Part shown: positions 8,568-16,827 of the stretch, in pieces | Numbering within the stretch: the stretch's first letter is position 1 | Layout: the number at the start of each line of letters is the position of its first letter | The notes under the pieces: generated by a model | The model's database searches: none | What the model saw: the letters and a program-made list of their open reading frames with translations, nothing else | Told to the model about the DNA's origin: nothing | From: UBA3495 sp964629875 | Lineage (GTDB): Bacteria > Chloroflexota > Dehalococcoidia > Lucifugimonadales > UBA3495 | Length of the DNA stretch: 38,359 nucleotides | Reading direction: 5' to 3' | NCBI GenBank assembly: GCA_964629875.1 | Contig: CAZVRK010000018.1 | Coordinates: 1-38,359 of the forward strand | Position numbers and translations under genes: made by a program

Positions 8568-9560
8568 ATGAGTAGCACTAATATCGTAGTGGTAGGTGGT
8601 GGTACGGGCAACCATACCACCTTAAGTGGATTAAGGGGCCTGGATTGCAATCTGGCTGCTGTTGTAGCTATGACTGACAGTGGGGGGAGTTCTGGCAGGC
8701 TTAGGGATGAAATGGGCCATTTACCTCCGGGTGATCTCAGGCAGTGCCTTATAGCACTCGCTTCATCAGATCATTCAGGCGAAATCATGAAACAGCTTTT
8801 TGATTACAGGTTTAGTGCAGGCAATGGCCTAGCTGGGCACAACTTTGGTAATCTGCTGTTAACGGCATTGACTGAAATAACAGGGAATACTGTTACCGCC
8901 ATAGAGGAGGCATCTAGGCTTCTAGGCATAGATGGGTCAGTTTTGCCTGTAACCCTGACTGATGCGACTCTGGTGGCTAAATTAGCCGATGGTAGTGAGC
9001 TTGCTGGTGAATCGGCAATCGACCTGAGGAATGAACGATTGGACGTTAAGATTGATTATGTTCGGCTAGAGCCAAAAGCGTATGTATACCCGCCGGTTCT
9101 TGAGGCGATTGCAGGGGCCGATGCGATTGTTTTAGGTCCAGGGGATATTTATACCAGTGTGTTGCCTAACTTGCTGGTTGAAAATGTTGCTGAAGCCATC
9201 AATGATTCTGGCGCCATAAAAATACATGTGTGTAATCTAATGACCAAACCCGCCGAGTCTAATGGGTTTAAGGCTTCTGATTTCGTGAGGCTGCTGCTGG
9301 CATATTTGGGGACCGATAACCCTTTGGATTACATGGTAGTCAACTCAACATCGTTCCCAGACTCCTTATTGGAGAGATATGCTGCTGATGGACAATATCC
9401 AGTCGAGTTAGATCACGATAATTGCGTTGGATTGGTTAACGAAGTGTTATTTAGACCAGTATTAGCGGCGGGGATATATCTACGGCATGATCCCAATGCA
9501 TTGGCCCAAATAATAATGGATGCTGTATCCAGTAATACGCCACAGGGTAATAATATATAG
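8568..9560 (+). CDS. yvcK: YvcK/GlmR (CofD-like) gluconeogenesis factor
   Basis: 330 aa. The N-terminal nucleotide-binding loop VVVGGGTGNHTTLSGLR, then MTDSGGSSGRLR, PPGDLRQCL and AGHNFGNLLLTAL are the family signature, shared with the CofD fold. In Bacillus the homologue (GlmR) binds UDP-GlcNAc, stimulates GlmS and is needed for wall synthesis on gluconeogenic carbon. Here glmS is the next gene, 109 nt downstream, which fits that link. ATG 8568 has no good Shine-Dalgarno (only AGGG about 15 nt upstream). A near-consensus promoter lies upstream. Confidence 0.94.
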   Translation: MSSTNIVVVGGGTGNHTTLSGLRGLDCNLAAVVAMTDSGGSSGRLRDEMGHLPPGDLRQCLIALASSDHSGEIMKQLFDYRFSAGNGLAGHNFGNLLLTALTEITGNTVTAIEEASRLLGIDGSVLPVTLTDATLVAKLADGSELAGESAIDLRNERLDVKIDYVRLEPKAYVYPPVLEAIAGADAIVLGPGDIYTSVLPNLLVENVAEAINDSGAIKIHVCNLMTKPAESNGFKASDFVRLLLAYLGTDNPLDYMVVNSTSFPDSLLERYAADGQYPVELDHDNCVGLVNEVLFRPVLAAGIYLRHDPNALAQIIMDAVSSNTPQGNNI

Positions 9561-9669
9561 CGTATACTTAACATCCTCAGTTCTGTTCTGAAATAAGAAT
9601 TTTAGATAGAGCTATTTATAGACATATTCATGCTGAGCTGAGAATTTTTATTGATGATCTAGAGGCACT

Positions 9670-11532
9670 ATGTGCGGCATAGTCGGATATATTGGTAACA
9701 AACAAGCATGGCCTATAGTGATAGATGGGCTACGTCGCCTGGAATATCGCGGCTATGATAGCTCGGGAATTGCTGTTTTGGACCCAGTAGGTGACCTGAA
9801 GTTTCGTAAATCTACAGGAAAAGTAAGCGACCTATCCGAATCGGTAGCCAAGTCACCAGTGGACGGTATGTTGGGTCTTGGGCACACACGTTGGGCCACC
9901 CACGGCAAACCCTCTGAGAATAATGCACACCCTCATACTGGTCACGGCGGTCGTGTGGCCGTTGTGCACAACGGTATTGTCGAGAATTTCATTGAACTAA
10001 AACGGGAACTACTAGATAAAGGGCATGTTTTCTCCTCTGAAACTGACACCGAAGTAATAGCTCATCTTATCGAAATCGGGCTGGATAGTGGTAAGTCGTT
10101 TGAGGAGTCGTTTCGAGATACTGGTAGACGGTTAATAGGTTCACAAGCTATAGCAGCTACTACCGCAGGCGAAGGTGCACAAATCTATGCGATGAGGCTT
10201 GGACACTCTGGAGGGATCGTAGTTTGCCATAACGGCGAAGAAGGAATAGTTAGCAGTGACCTACCGGCAATGGTTCCGATGATTAAGGATCCTTCTATGA
10301 CCGGAGACGTCGTCTATCTTGAATCAGGTGAAATGGCAATCGTCAGTGCTACCAGTGTAGTTTACAAAGACGTCTCTGGTGAATTAATCAAAAAGAAGTC
10401 TAGACGGGTAACTCCAGAGGATGTGTTAGTGGATAAAAGCGGGTACCGTCATTTCATGCTCAAAGAAATTATGGAACAACCCCAGTCTGTTTCGAATGCT
10501 ATCTCCGAAAGGATAGATTTTGAGAATGGGCGCATAACTTTATCCGAAATTAACTTGGATACTAGCGAAATAGAAAATATTAATAAGGTGATGCTTCTTG
10601 GATGCGGAACTAGTCTTCATGCGGCTCAGGTAGGGCGTCATTTGGTAGAGTCATTGAGTGATTTGCCGGCTGAAGCCGAGAGCGCTTCTGAGTTTAGATA
10701 CCGAAAACATAAAGTTGCCCCGAGTACCTTGTATGTATCGATAGCGCAATCTGGAGAAACTGCTGATACTGTAGCCGCTATGCAGGAAATCCGTAACCAG
10801 GGTGGACGGCTAATAACAATCTGCAACGTGGAAGGAAGTCAAAGTACTAGGTTGGCTGATGCGACTATGTATATGAGGTGTGGGGTTGAGATAGGTGTCG
10901 CTAGCACCAAGACTTTCATCTCGTCGTTAACAATATTAAGCATATTATCGGCGTATCTAGGGCAAGAACGAGGGTCATTAACACCCAAAGATATTAGGGA
11001 GTTCGTTGATAACTTGGCTAGTATCCCCAGGTTGTTGGGAGATATGTTAGCTGATGATGCCCACTATCGAATCTTGGCACGTAAATATCATGAATATAAG
11101 GATTTTCTGTTCTTGGGCCGGGGTATAAATACACCAATAGCCTTAGAAGGTGCATTGAAGTTAAAAGAAATCAGTTATGTGCATGCAGAGGGTTATGCAG
11201 CTGGAGAAATGAAGCATGGACCGATTGCTTTAATAGATAGGGATATGGCTACACTGGCATTGGCTCCGTTAGATGATCTATACGAGAAAATGGTAGGTAA
11301 TATTCAAGAAATTAAAGCTCGTGATGGGGTTCTGATTGGAGTAGTAACTGAAGGTGATGACCAATTACCTGAAATTCTTGATGATGTGATCTTCATACCT
11401 AAATCATCAAAAGAGTTAACCCCGATATTAGCTACCATACCCTTGCAATTACTGGCTTATCACATAGCTGTCCAGAAAGGCAGCGATGTAGATCAGCCAA
11501 GGAACTTGGCTAAGTCCGTCACTGTTGAATAA
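9670..11532 (+). CDS. glmS: Glutamine-fructose-6-phosphate aminotransferase (isomerizing)
   Basis: 620 aa, close to the usual 600-610. It makes glucosamine-6-phosphate from fructose-6-phosphate and glutamine, the entry to UDP-GlcNAc and peptidoglycan. Cys2 in MCGIVGYIG is the N-terminal nucleophile of the class II amidotransferase domain (about 1-240), with GHTRWATHG and VVHNGIVEN. Two SIS domains follow: GCGTSLHAAQ and SQSGETADT, then GRGINTPIALEGALKLKEIS and GEMKHGPIAL. The tail DQPRNLAKSVTVE is the conserved C-terminus carrying the sugar-binding Lys. Start ATG 9670 has AGAGG at 9660-9664. I see no glmS-ribozyme-like structure in the 109-nt leader. Confidence 0.97.
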   Translation: MCGIVGYIGNKQAWPIVIDGLRRLEYRGYDSSGIAVLDPVGDLKFRKSTGKVSDLSESVAKSPVDGMLGLGHTRWATHGKPSENNAHPHTGHGGRVAVVHNGIVENFIELKRELLDKGHVFSSETDTEVIAHLIEIGLDSGKSFEESFRDTGRRLIGSQAIAATTAGEGAQIYAMRLGHSGGIVVCHNGEEGIVSSDLPAMVPMIKDPSMTGDVVYLESGEMAIVSATSVVYKDVSGELIKKKSRRVTPEDVLVDKSGYRHFMLKEIMEQPQSVSNAISERIDFENGRITLSEINLDTSEIENINKVMLLGCGTSLHAAQVGRHLVESLSDLPAEAESASEFRYRKHKVAPSTLYVSIAQSGETADTVAAMQEIRNQGGRLITICNVEGSQSTRLADATMYMRCGVEIGVASTKTFISSLTILSILSAYLGQERGSLTPKDIREFVDNLASIPRLLGDMLADDAHYRILARKYHEYKDFLFLGRGINTPIALEGALKLKEISYVHAEGYAAGEMKHGPIALIDRDMATLALAPLDDLYEKMVGNIQEIKARDGVLIGVVTEGDDQLPEILDDVIFIPKSSKELTPILATIPLQLLAYHIAVQKGSDVDQPRNLAKSVTVE

Positions 11533-11600
11533 GTCACTGGTATAATTGGCTAATTTTAAAAATAATGTAGTGCTGTTAATTAACTCCAGAAGGTGGATAT

Positions 11601-12557
11601 TTGGAACCGTTTCATGTGTTGAATAGAGGTCAGAAGTATACGAGGCAAGACCTTGCAAACCTGTTGAATGAACCTGGTCTCACAAGCGTTGGAGAAGGGG
11701 TTGCGAGTTGGGCAAATTCAAATTCTTACCTTTTGTTTGTGGATCTTGAGAAAGAAGGCAAAGAGGAAAGAGTTCACTTTAATGACTTCTTTGAGGGAGA
11801 TTTCTTTCACTGGGACTCGGACACTACACAAGACATTAATACACCAAAGATCCAAGATATTGTGTTAGGGAATACTGTTCCGCATTTGTTCGTGCGAATT
11901 AAACAGAAGCAAAAAGCTAAAACCCTCCCCTTCATTTATTGTGGGAGATTACGTTACGACTCTCATGATATAAATACGTCAAAACCTGTACATTTGATAT
12001 ATCAGAACATTGATTATGATGACTTCACTGAGAATAGTGATCTGCTTCAGGTCTACAGATGGAAACCTTCAGATGCTGGAATGACGACTAAATCACCAGA
12101 TACAAAAAAGGGCATCGTCTCCAAAGAGCGAGAAAAGAATTACATTCAACCAAATAAAACCGAATGGAGAGGTTTAGTCACTTCAAGGGTGGGTCATGGT
12201 TACTACCGGCAGGAGGTAATCCAAAAGTGGCATGGGAAGTGTGCATTAACAGGTATAGATATTCTACCTGTCTTAATCGCATCTCACATTGTTACTTGGC
12301 CTGAGTCCAATGATGACGAAAAGTTAGACGTTGAGAACGGTATCCTTCTTTCACCGTTGTTTGACGCCTTATTTGCTAAACATCTTATTTCGTTCGCTGA
12401 CGATGGTTCTTTGCTGATTTCATCAAAAATCTCGCGAGAAGATCTTGATAGATTAAACTTAAAAGATGGAGTTCACCTGGATATGTCTGAGGGAATGCTT
12501 CCTTACATACGTAGACATCGTAAACAATTTAGAGATTTGGAAAGTAAGTTTAATTAA
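11601..12557 (+). CDS. HNH endonuclease with DUF3427-like N-terminal region
   Basis: 318 aa. TTG start at 11601 preceded by AAGGTGG (11590-11596), 4-nt spacer. Residues about 8-150 (KYTRQDLANLLNEPG... then LLFVDLEKEGKEERVHF...) resemble the DUF3427-type domain found at the ends of some phage and defence helicases and nucleases. Residues about 200-290 form an HNH_2-type nuclease: CALTGID, IASHIVTWP with the general-base His, and ENGILLSPLFDALF. No helicase, methyltransferase or partner is adjacent; it stands between glmS and uppP. Most likely a stand-alone restriction or defence nuclease, possibly a solitary transferred cargo gene. Target and modification dependence are unknown. Confidence 0.75.
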   Translation: MEPFHVLNRGQKYTRQDLANLLNEPGLTSVGEGVASWANSNSYLLFVDLEKEGKEERVHFNDFFEGDFFHWDSDTTQDINTPKIQDIVLGNTVPHLFVRIKQKQKAKTLPFIYCGRLRYDSHDINTSKPVHLIYQNIDYDDFTENSDLLQVYRWKPSDAGMTTKSPDTKKGIVSKEREKNYIQPNKTEWRGLVTSRVGHGYYRQEVIQKWHGKCALTGIDILPVLIASHIVTWPESNDDEKLDVENGILLSPLFDALFAKHLISFADDGSLLISSKISREDLDRLNLKDGVHLDMSEGMLPYIRRHRKQFRDLESKFN

Positions 12558-12727
12558 CACTGGCTGGGTTGAAAAAATCAACTTTACTAATTCTATCTTT
12601 CAGTCATGTAGTGGTCGCCTAACTCTTTCAGGATTTAATTGAAGTGTATATATTCTGGAAAGTAGAAGCCTTATATTGGGAACACCCTCTACCAAAACAA
12701 ACAGTTACTGTTGAATGATTATACATA
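12558..12727. other. Intergenic region before uppP, no clear signal
   Basis: 170 nt. It contains a weak 5-bp inverted repeat GTTGA/TCAAC (about 12569-12583) just after the HNH gene and AT-rich sequence. I could not find a convincing promoter or terminator here. Confidence 0.4.
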
Positions 12728-13579
12728 GTGAATGAATTAATAGCTGCATCCATATTAGGGATTATCCAAGGCCTGACTGAGTTCTTGCCTATATCGAGCT
12801 CCGGTCACCTAGTGATTATTTCAAATCTATTGAACTATAACGAACCAGGGCTACTTCTTGAAGCTTCCGTACATATCGGTACTGTGATTGCCATATTGGT
12901 GTATTTCCGTAAGCGAATAGGCTCTTTGATTGTAGGACTTGTTACCGATGCCGCTGGTAAGAATGAGGGCGCTTCATTAGTTTCTGGTCAAGTCCGTGCT
13001 AGGTATAGGGTAGTCCGGATATTGGTGTTGTTGGCTATCTCGTTCCTGTGTACAGGAGTAGTAGCCGTTATGACCAAAGGATGGGCTACTTCTGCGTTTG
13101 ATACGCCGGCATTTGTAGGGGTATTGTTCGTAATTACCGCTCTCATACTTGTGTCAACCCGGTTCATTCGAACTCAGTCAAGTAATGCCGATTTATTAGG
13201 TATTGGTATCAAGGTAGCGATATTGATCGGTTTGTTGCAAGGATTGGCTATATTTCCAGGGATATCACGTAGCGGTATTACTATAGTTGCAGCGTTATGG
13301 GCTGGCCAGAATAATCAAGTTTCTGCAGAATATTCATTCTTTCTGGCTGTTCCAACCATAATTGCAGCATCTGTTTATTCGTTTTGGAATATCGGTGCTA
13401 TACCTCTAGATGTTTCCTTTCAACTAGTTATAGCCTCTTCTATGGCATTATGCGTAGGATTAATTTCTATACATTGGTTAATTCGATGGCTGCGGCAAGG
13501 ACGGTTATGGTGGTTTTCAGTATATTGTGCGTTCATGGGGGTTATTTCTATTGCAGGGTCCTTTCTAGGCATCATATGA
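12728..13579 (+). CDS. uppP: Undecaprenyl-diphosphatase (bacitracin resistance family)
   Basis: 283 aa integral membrane protein that dephosphorylates undecaprenyl pyrophosphate to recycle the wall carrier lipid. The two family active-site motifs are present: GLTEFLPISSSGHLVI near the N-terminus and FPGISRSGITI in the second half, separated by several hydrophobic helices. The length is standard (265-285 aa). Start is GTG 12728 (MNELIAASILGIIQG); no strong Shine-Dalgarno is visible. With yvcK and glmS upstream it makes the neighbourhood rich in wall-precursor functions. Confidence 0.96.
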   Translation: MNELIAASILGIIQGLTEFLPISSSGHLVIISNLLNYNEPGLLLEASVHIGTVIAILVYFRKRIGSLIVGLVTDAAGKNEGASLVSGQVRARYRVVRILVLLAISFLCTGVVAVMTKGWATSAFDTPAFVGVLFVITALILVSTRFIRTQSSNADLLGIGIKVAILIGLLQGLAIFPGISRSGITIVAALWAGQNNQVSAEYSFFLAVPTIIAASVYSFWNIGAIPLDVSFQLVIASSMALCVGLISIHWLIRWLRQGRLWWFSVYCAFMGVISIAGSFLGII

Positions 13580-13582
13580 TAT

Positions 13583-13602
13583 CTAATACGCTTAAGTATT
13601 AG
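13583..13602. repeat. AT-rich inverted repeat after uppP
   Basis: CTAATAC (13583-13589), 6-nt loop, GTATTAG (13596-13602), beginning 3 nt after the uppP stop. The stem is perfect but AT-rich and has no T-tract, so it is at best a weak terminator or an mRNA 3'-end stabiliser. Confidence 0.5.
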
Positions 13603-13668
13603 AATAGATATAGTCGGTACACTTTTAGTTAGTAATTTAGACTCCGTAGAGTAATAGGTAACTTCAAT

Positions 13669-14580
13669 ATGAATCCCATTCTTGTAAAAGCTCCATCAAC
13701 TACTGCCAACATGGGACCCGGTTTTGACTGTCTCGGTATGGCATTGGATTTGTGGAACGATATAACCGTGATCCCATTAGATAACCCAGCGGAGGGTGCG
13801 CTGGTCGAGATTACAGGAGAAGGTAGTGGTGAACTCGCCACTGATGAGAATAACCTAGTATACAAATCCATGGCATTCTTATTTAGAGAAGCTAGTTTAG
13901 AAATCCCTTCATTCAAATTACTGTGTAATAACCAAATTCCATTAAAGCGTGGATTGGGTAGTAGTGCTGCTGCGATAGCCGGTGGATTGGTGGCAGCTAA
14001 TTCTATGTGCGATGATGTTTTCTCGAAGCAGGAGCTATTAGAGATGGCAGCGACGATAGAAGGGCATCCGGATAACGTTGCCGCTGCAGTACTGGGTGGC
14101 TTGCAGCTTGTGGTCAGCGACGGTCCGGAAATTTATACAGCGTCGATCCCAGTTCCGGATAATATCCAGGCAGTGATTTTCGTTCCTGAATTCACAATAG
14201 CAACTGATGATGCGAGACGGGTCCTTCCTGATTCGGTAAGTAGGCAAGATGCTATATTCAATATGGGTAGGTTAGCCTTGTTAATATCAGGAATGGGGTC
14301 TAACCATCCAGAATATCTCAGTGTTGCAACGGAAGATAAGATACATCAACCTTATCGCCAGACCCTCTTTCCTGCTATGAAACTGATATTTAATGCTGCC
14401 AGGGCAGCTAGTGCCCTTGGTGTTTTTCTGTCTGGGAGTGGACCAACTATACTGGCTTTGGCAAATGAACGGGAAATGACTATCGCTTATGAAATGTTTG
14501 ACGCAGCGCGGCAAGCGGATATTGAAGGCAAAGTTGATATTGTCGGCACAGCTGTGTCTGGTGCATATATAGAAAAATAA
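13669..14580 (+). CDS. thrB: Homoserine kinase
   Basis: 303 aa GHMP kinase that phosphorylates homoserine for threonine synthesis. The N-terminus ILVKAPSTTANMGPGFDCLG is the ThrB signature; the GHMP ATP-binding loop is KRGLGSSAAAIAGGL; motif 3 is near GVFLSGSGPTILAL. Length matches the family (about 300). ATG 13669 has a weak AGGT about 10 nt upstream. lysC follows after 16 nt, forming a two-gene aspartate-family unit; hom and thrC are not in the window. Confidence 0.95.
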   Translation: MNPILVKAPSTTANMGPGFDCLGMALDLWNDITVIPLDNPAEGALVEITGEGSGELATDENNLVYKSMAFLFREASLEIPSFKLLCNNQIPLKRGLGSSAAAIAGGLVAANSMCDDVFSKQELLEMAATIEGHPDNVAAAVLGGLQLVVSDGPEIYTASIPVPDNIQAVIFVPEFTIATDDARRVLPDSVSRQDAIFNMGRLALLISGMGSNHPEYLSVATEDKIHQPYRQTLFPAMKLIFNAARAASALGVFLSGSGPTILALANEREMTIAYEMFDAARQADIEGKVDIVGTAVSGAYIEK

Positions 14581-14596
14581 TGTTGATGAGGGCGAA

Positions 14597-15820
14597 TTGG
14601 CACTATTAGTTCATAAATACGGTGGTAGTTCCGTTGCGGACGCAGAAAAAATAAAGCGTGTAGCTGAACGCGTCATAAACGCTAAGATTTCTGGAAATGA
14701 CGTTGTTGTAGTTGTATCAGCTATGGGGGACAGTACTGATGAGTTAATTGATCTGGCACATACTGTTTCCAGGGACCCAGAACCAAGGGAAATGGATTTA
14801 TTGTTATCTACTGGGGAATTAGTTTCCTGCACTCTGCTGAGTATGGCGATCAAATCTATGGGTCACGACTCCGTAAGTTTGACTGGCAATCAAGCTGGTA
14901 TCGTTACTGACACTATGTATGGACACGCAAGGATTAGCAGGGTCGATTCGGATCGTATTAAAGATGAGTTGGAGAAAGGCCAGATAACAGTAGTAGCTGG
15001 ATTCCAAGGTATGACAGAAGGCCAAGATATAACGACTCTAGGCAGGGGTGGTTCAGATACTACTGCTGTTGCTTTAGCAGCAGCTTTAAATGCCGATCGG
15101 TGCGATATATATACTGATGTTGAAGGTATTTATACTGCTGACCCTCGTATAGTTCCCAAAGCCCGTAAAATGGCAGAGATCGGGTATCAGGAAATGTTGG
15201 AATTAGCTAGTTATGGGGCCAAAATGCATCCTAGATCTATAGAGCTCGGTTCTGTTTATCAAGTGCCTATATATGTAGCATCTAGTTTCTCAGATCAACC
15301 TGGTACTCTCATTCACAAAGGACCGGACGAAGACAATATGGAAGATAGAATAAAGGTTACTGGAATTGCTTACCAGTCTAATATAGCCAAGGTAACAGTA
15401 AGAGCTGTTCCAGATAGACCAGGCATGGCTGCGGAACTATTTGAACCGCTTTCTGCAGTGGGCATTAGCGTTGATACTATCGTCCAAAACACTAGTGTGG
15501 AAAGGTTAACCGATATCAGTTTTACTGTTGACCGCGCCGATCTACAAAAGACTCTAAGAGAGCTCGAAAGCGTTACAAGCGAAATGGGAGCGGGAGAAGT
15601 TGTTACAGATCCTACACTGGCATCAATAAGTGTTGTGGGATCAGGCATGCAGAACACTCCTGGATACGCATCCCGAATGTTTAGGGTATTATCCGAGGCT
15701 AGTATAAATATAGAAATGATCACTACTTCCGAAATTCGGATATCTTGTATTATCGCTGAAGACCAAGTTCCTGAAGCGGTTCGATTACTACATTCTGGAT
15801 TTGATCTAGATAACCAATAA
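14597..15820 (+). CDS. lysC: Aspartate kinase
   Basis: 407 aa, commits aspartate to lysine, threonine and methionine synthesis. The catalytic N-terminal half carries VHKYGGSSVAD, GRGGSDTTAVALAAAL and TDVEGIYTADPRIVPKA. The C-terminal ~140 residues hold two ACT domains (VPDRPGMAAELFEPL and GSGMQNTPGYASRMFRVL), which normally confer Lys/Thr feedback inhibition. TTG 14597 is the start, four bases after GAGGG (14588-14592), giving the conserved MALLVHKYGGSS opening. No leader peptide or lysine riboswitch is seen; the gene is coupled to thrB. Confidence 0.97.
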   Translation: MALLVHKYGGSSVADAEKIKRVAERVINAKISGNDVVVVVSAMGDSTDELIDLAHTVSRDPEPREMDLLLSTGELVSCTLLSMAIKSMGHDSVSLTGNQAGIVTDTMYGHARISRVDSDRIKDELEKGQITVVAGFQGMTEGQDITTLGRGGSDTTAVALAAALNADRCDIYTDVEGIYTADPRIVPKARKMAEIGYQEMLELASYGAKMHPRSIELGSVYQVPIYVASSFSDQPGTLIHKGPDEDNMEDRIKVTGIAYQSNIAKVTVRAVPDRPGMAAELFEPLSAVGISVDTIVQNTSVERLTDISFTVDRADLQKTLRELESVTSEMGAGEVVTDPTLASISVVGSGMQNTPGYASRMFRVLSEASINIEMITTSEIRISCIIAEDQVPEAVRLLHSGFDLDNQ

Positions 15821-15852
15821 TATCTATTTCGGAAACATACCTTCAAATTGAC

Positions 15853-15875
15853 ATAATCTATAATTTCTAGATTAT
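15853..15875. repeat. AT-rich inverted repeat after lysC
   Basis: Perfect 8-bp arms ATAATCTA (15853-15860) and TAGATTAT (15868-15875) around a 7-nt loop, 33 nt beyond the lysC stop. There is no GC-rich core and no immediate T-run. It could be a weak terminator or a dyad operator. It lies in the window's longest gene-free stretch (15821-16060). Confidence 0.5.
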
Positions 15876-15973
15876 CGTGACCCAAATCTTGACGTATTTT
15901 TTTGCCGGGAACATAAAAGTTCTCATTATTGAGGATTATTTGTGCATAAAACCTCTTGACTGTGGCCGGGAGT

Positions 15974-16002
15974 TTGATGTAACTAGATAATATAAATATA
16001 AC
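15974..16002 (+). promoter_or_regulatory. Probable promoter of the TPR protein gene
   Basis: TTGATG (15974-15979), 17-nt spacer, TATAAC (15997-16002), about 58 nt before ATG 16061. An alternative -35 TTGACT at 15956 has no well-spaced -10. Confidence 0.5.
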
Positions 16003-16060
16003 GGATAATTTTTTCCGACGGCATTGTTTTAGTCTAAGAGTTTATGTGGAGAAGTAGGGT

Positions 16061-16822
16061 ATGGATGTGAAGATTAAGGATGCAAATCTACCTAAGAAAG
16101 CTATTGACCTTGCATTGTCCGGAGAATGGCTAGAAGCAGCCAACATCAACCGGACTATACTTCTGGATGATGACAACAATACTGAAGCTCTTAACAGGTT
16201 GGCTAAAGCCTTGATGGAGTTAGGTGAGCTTGCTGAAAGTCGTGAAATCCTCTGTAAGGTAATTTCCTTAGCTCCTTATAATAAGATCGCTGAGAAGAAT
16301 CTTGCTCGAGTCGATGAGATGGATGCGATGCCAAATCGCAGTAAATCTGCTAAAAAATCGATCGTAGAACGGGGGAGTTTTATTGAAGACAGTGGTAAAT
16401 CTGCCACTGTGAACCTTGAAAAATGTCCTGAAAACATTTCGTCTGCAGAACTATTGTCAGGGGAGCAAGTAGTACTGACGCCCAAGGATTCTTGTATTGA
16501 AGTGTATTCAAATGAGTCTCAATTCTTAGGGATAGTTGATCGCAGAATTGGTCGACGATTGATGAAACTAATTTCTGGCGGCAACACTTATGAAGCAACA
16601 CTGATTGGGGTTGCTGAAAGTCGTGTTTCTCTTATGATTCGAGAGACTTACAGGTCTCCAGGTTTGTCCAATGTATCCTCATTCCCTAATAAAATAAGTA
16701 TCGATACACGTACGCAATTACGAGAAGGATTGCTTCGATCTGTATCTGGTACAGATCTTGATGATGATGGTGAAAGAGGTGCTTTGGAGCCCGCCTTCGA
16801 TGATGCAGAGTGGGACGAGTAA
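16061..16822 (+). CDS. TPR protein with C-terminal small beta domain
   Basis: 253 aa, no signal peptide. Residues about 10-105 form two to three tetratricopeptide-like helix pairs (GEWLEAANINRTILLDDDN, then GELAESREILCKVISLAP). A low-complexity hinge (about 108-140) follows. Residues about 150-205 look like a compact beta-rich module with LGIVDRRIGRRLMKLISGG and YEATLIGVAESRVSLMIRET, reminiscent of HIRAN-like or similar small barrels that contact nucleic acid; this is inference. The C-terminus is very acidic (DLDDDGERGALE...DDAEWDE). I do not recognise a named gene. It ends 5 nt from the convergent SagB-like gene, and GGAG lies 9 nt before ATG 16061. Confidence 0.7.
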   Translation: MDVKIKDANLPKKAIDLALSGEWLEAANINRTILLDDDNNTEALNRLAKALMELGELAESREILCKVISLAPYNKIAEKNLARVDEMDAMPNRSKSAKKSIVERGSFIEDSGKSATVNLEKCPENISSAELLSGEQVVLTPKDSCIEVYSNESQFLGIVDRRIGRRLMKLISGGNTYEATLIGVAESRVSLMIRETYRSPGLSNVSSFPNKISIDTRTQLREGLLRSVSGTDLDDDGERGALEPAFDDAEWDE

Positions 16823-16827
16823 AGTCT

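Noticed and set aside
9561..9669. Possible glmS ribozyme or riboswitch in the glmS leader
   Set aside because: The leader is only 109 nt, AT-rich, and I could not find the ribozyme core pairings; a normal AGAGG Shine-Dalgarno precedes ATG.
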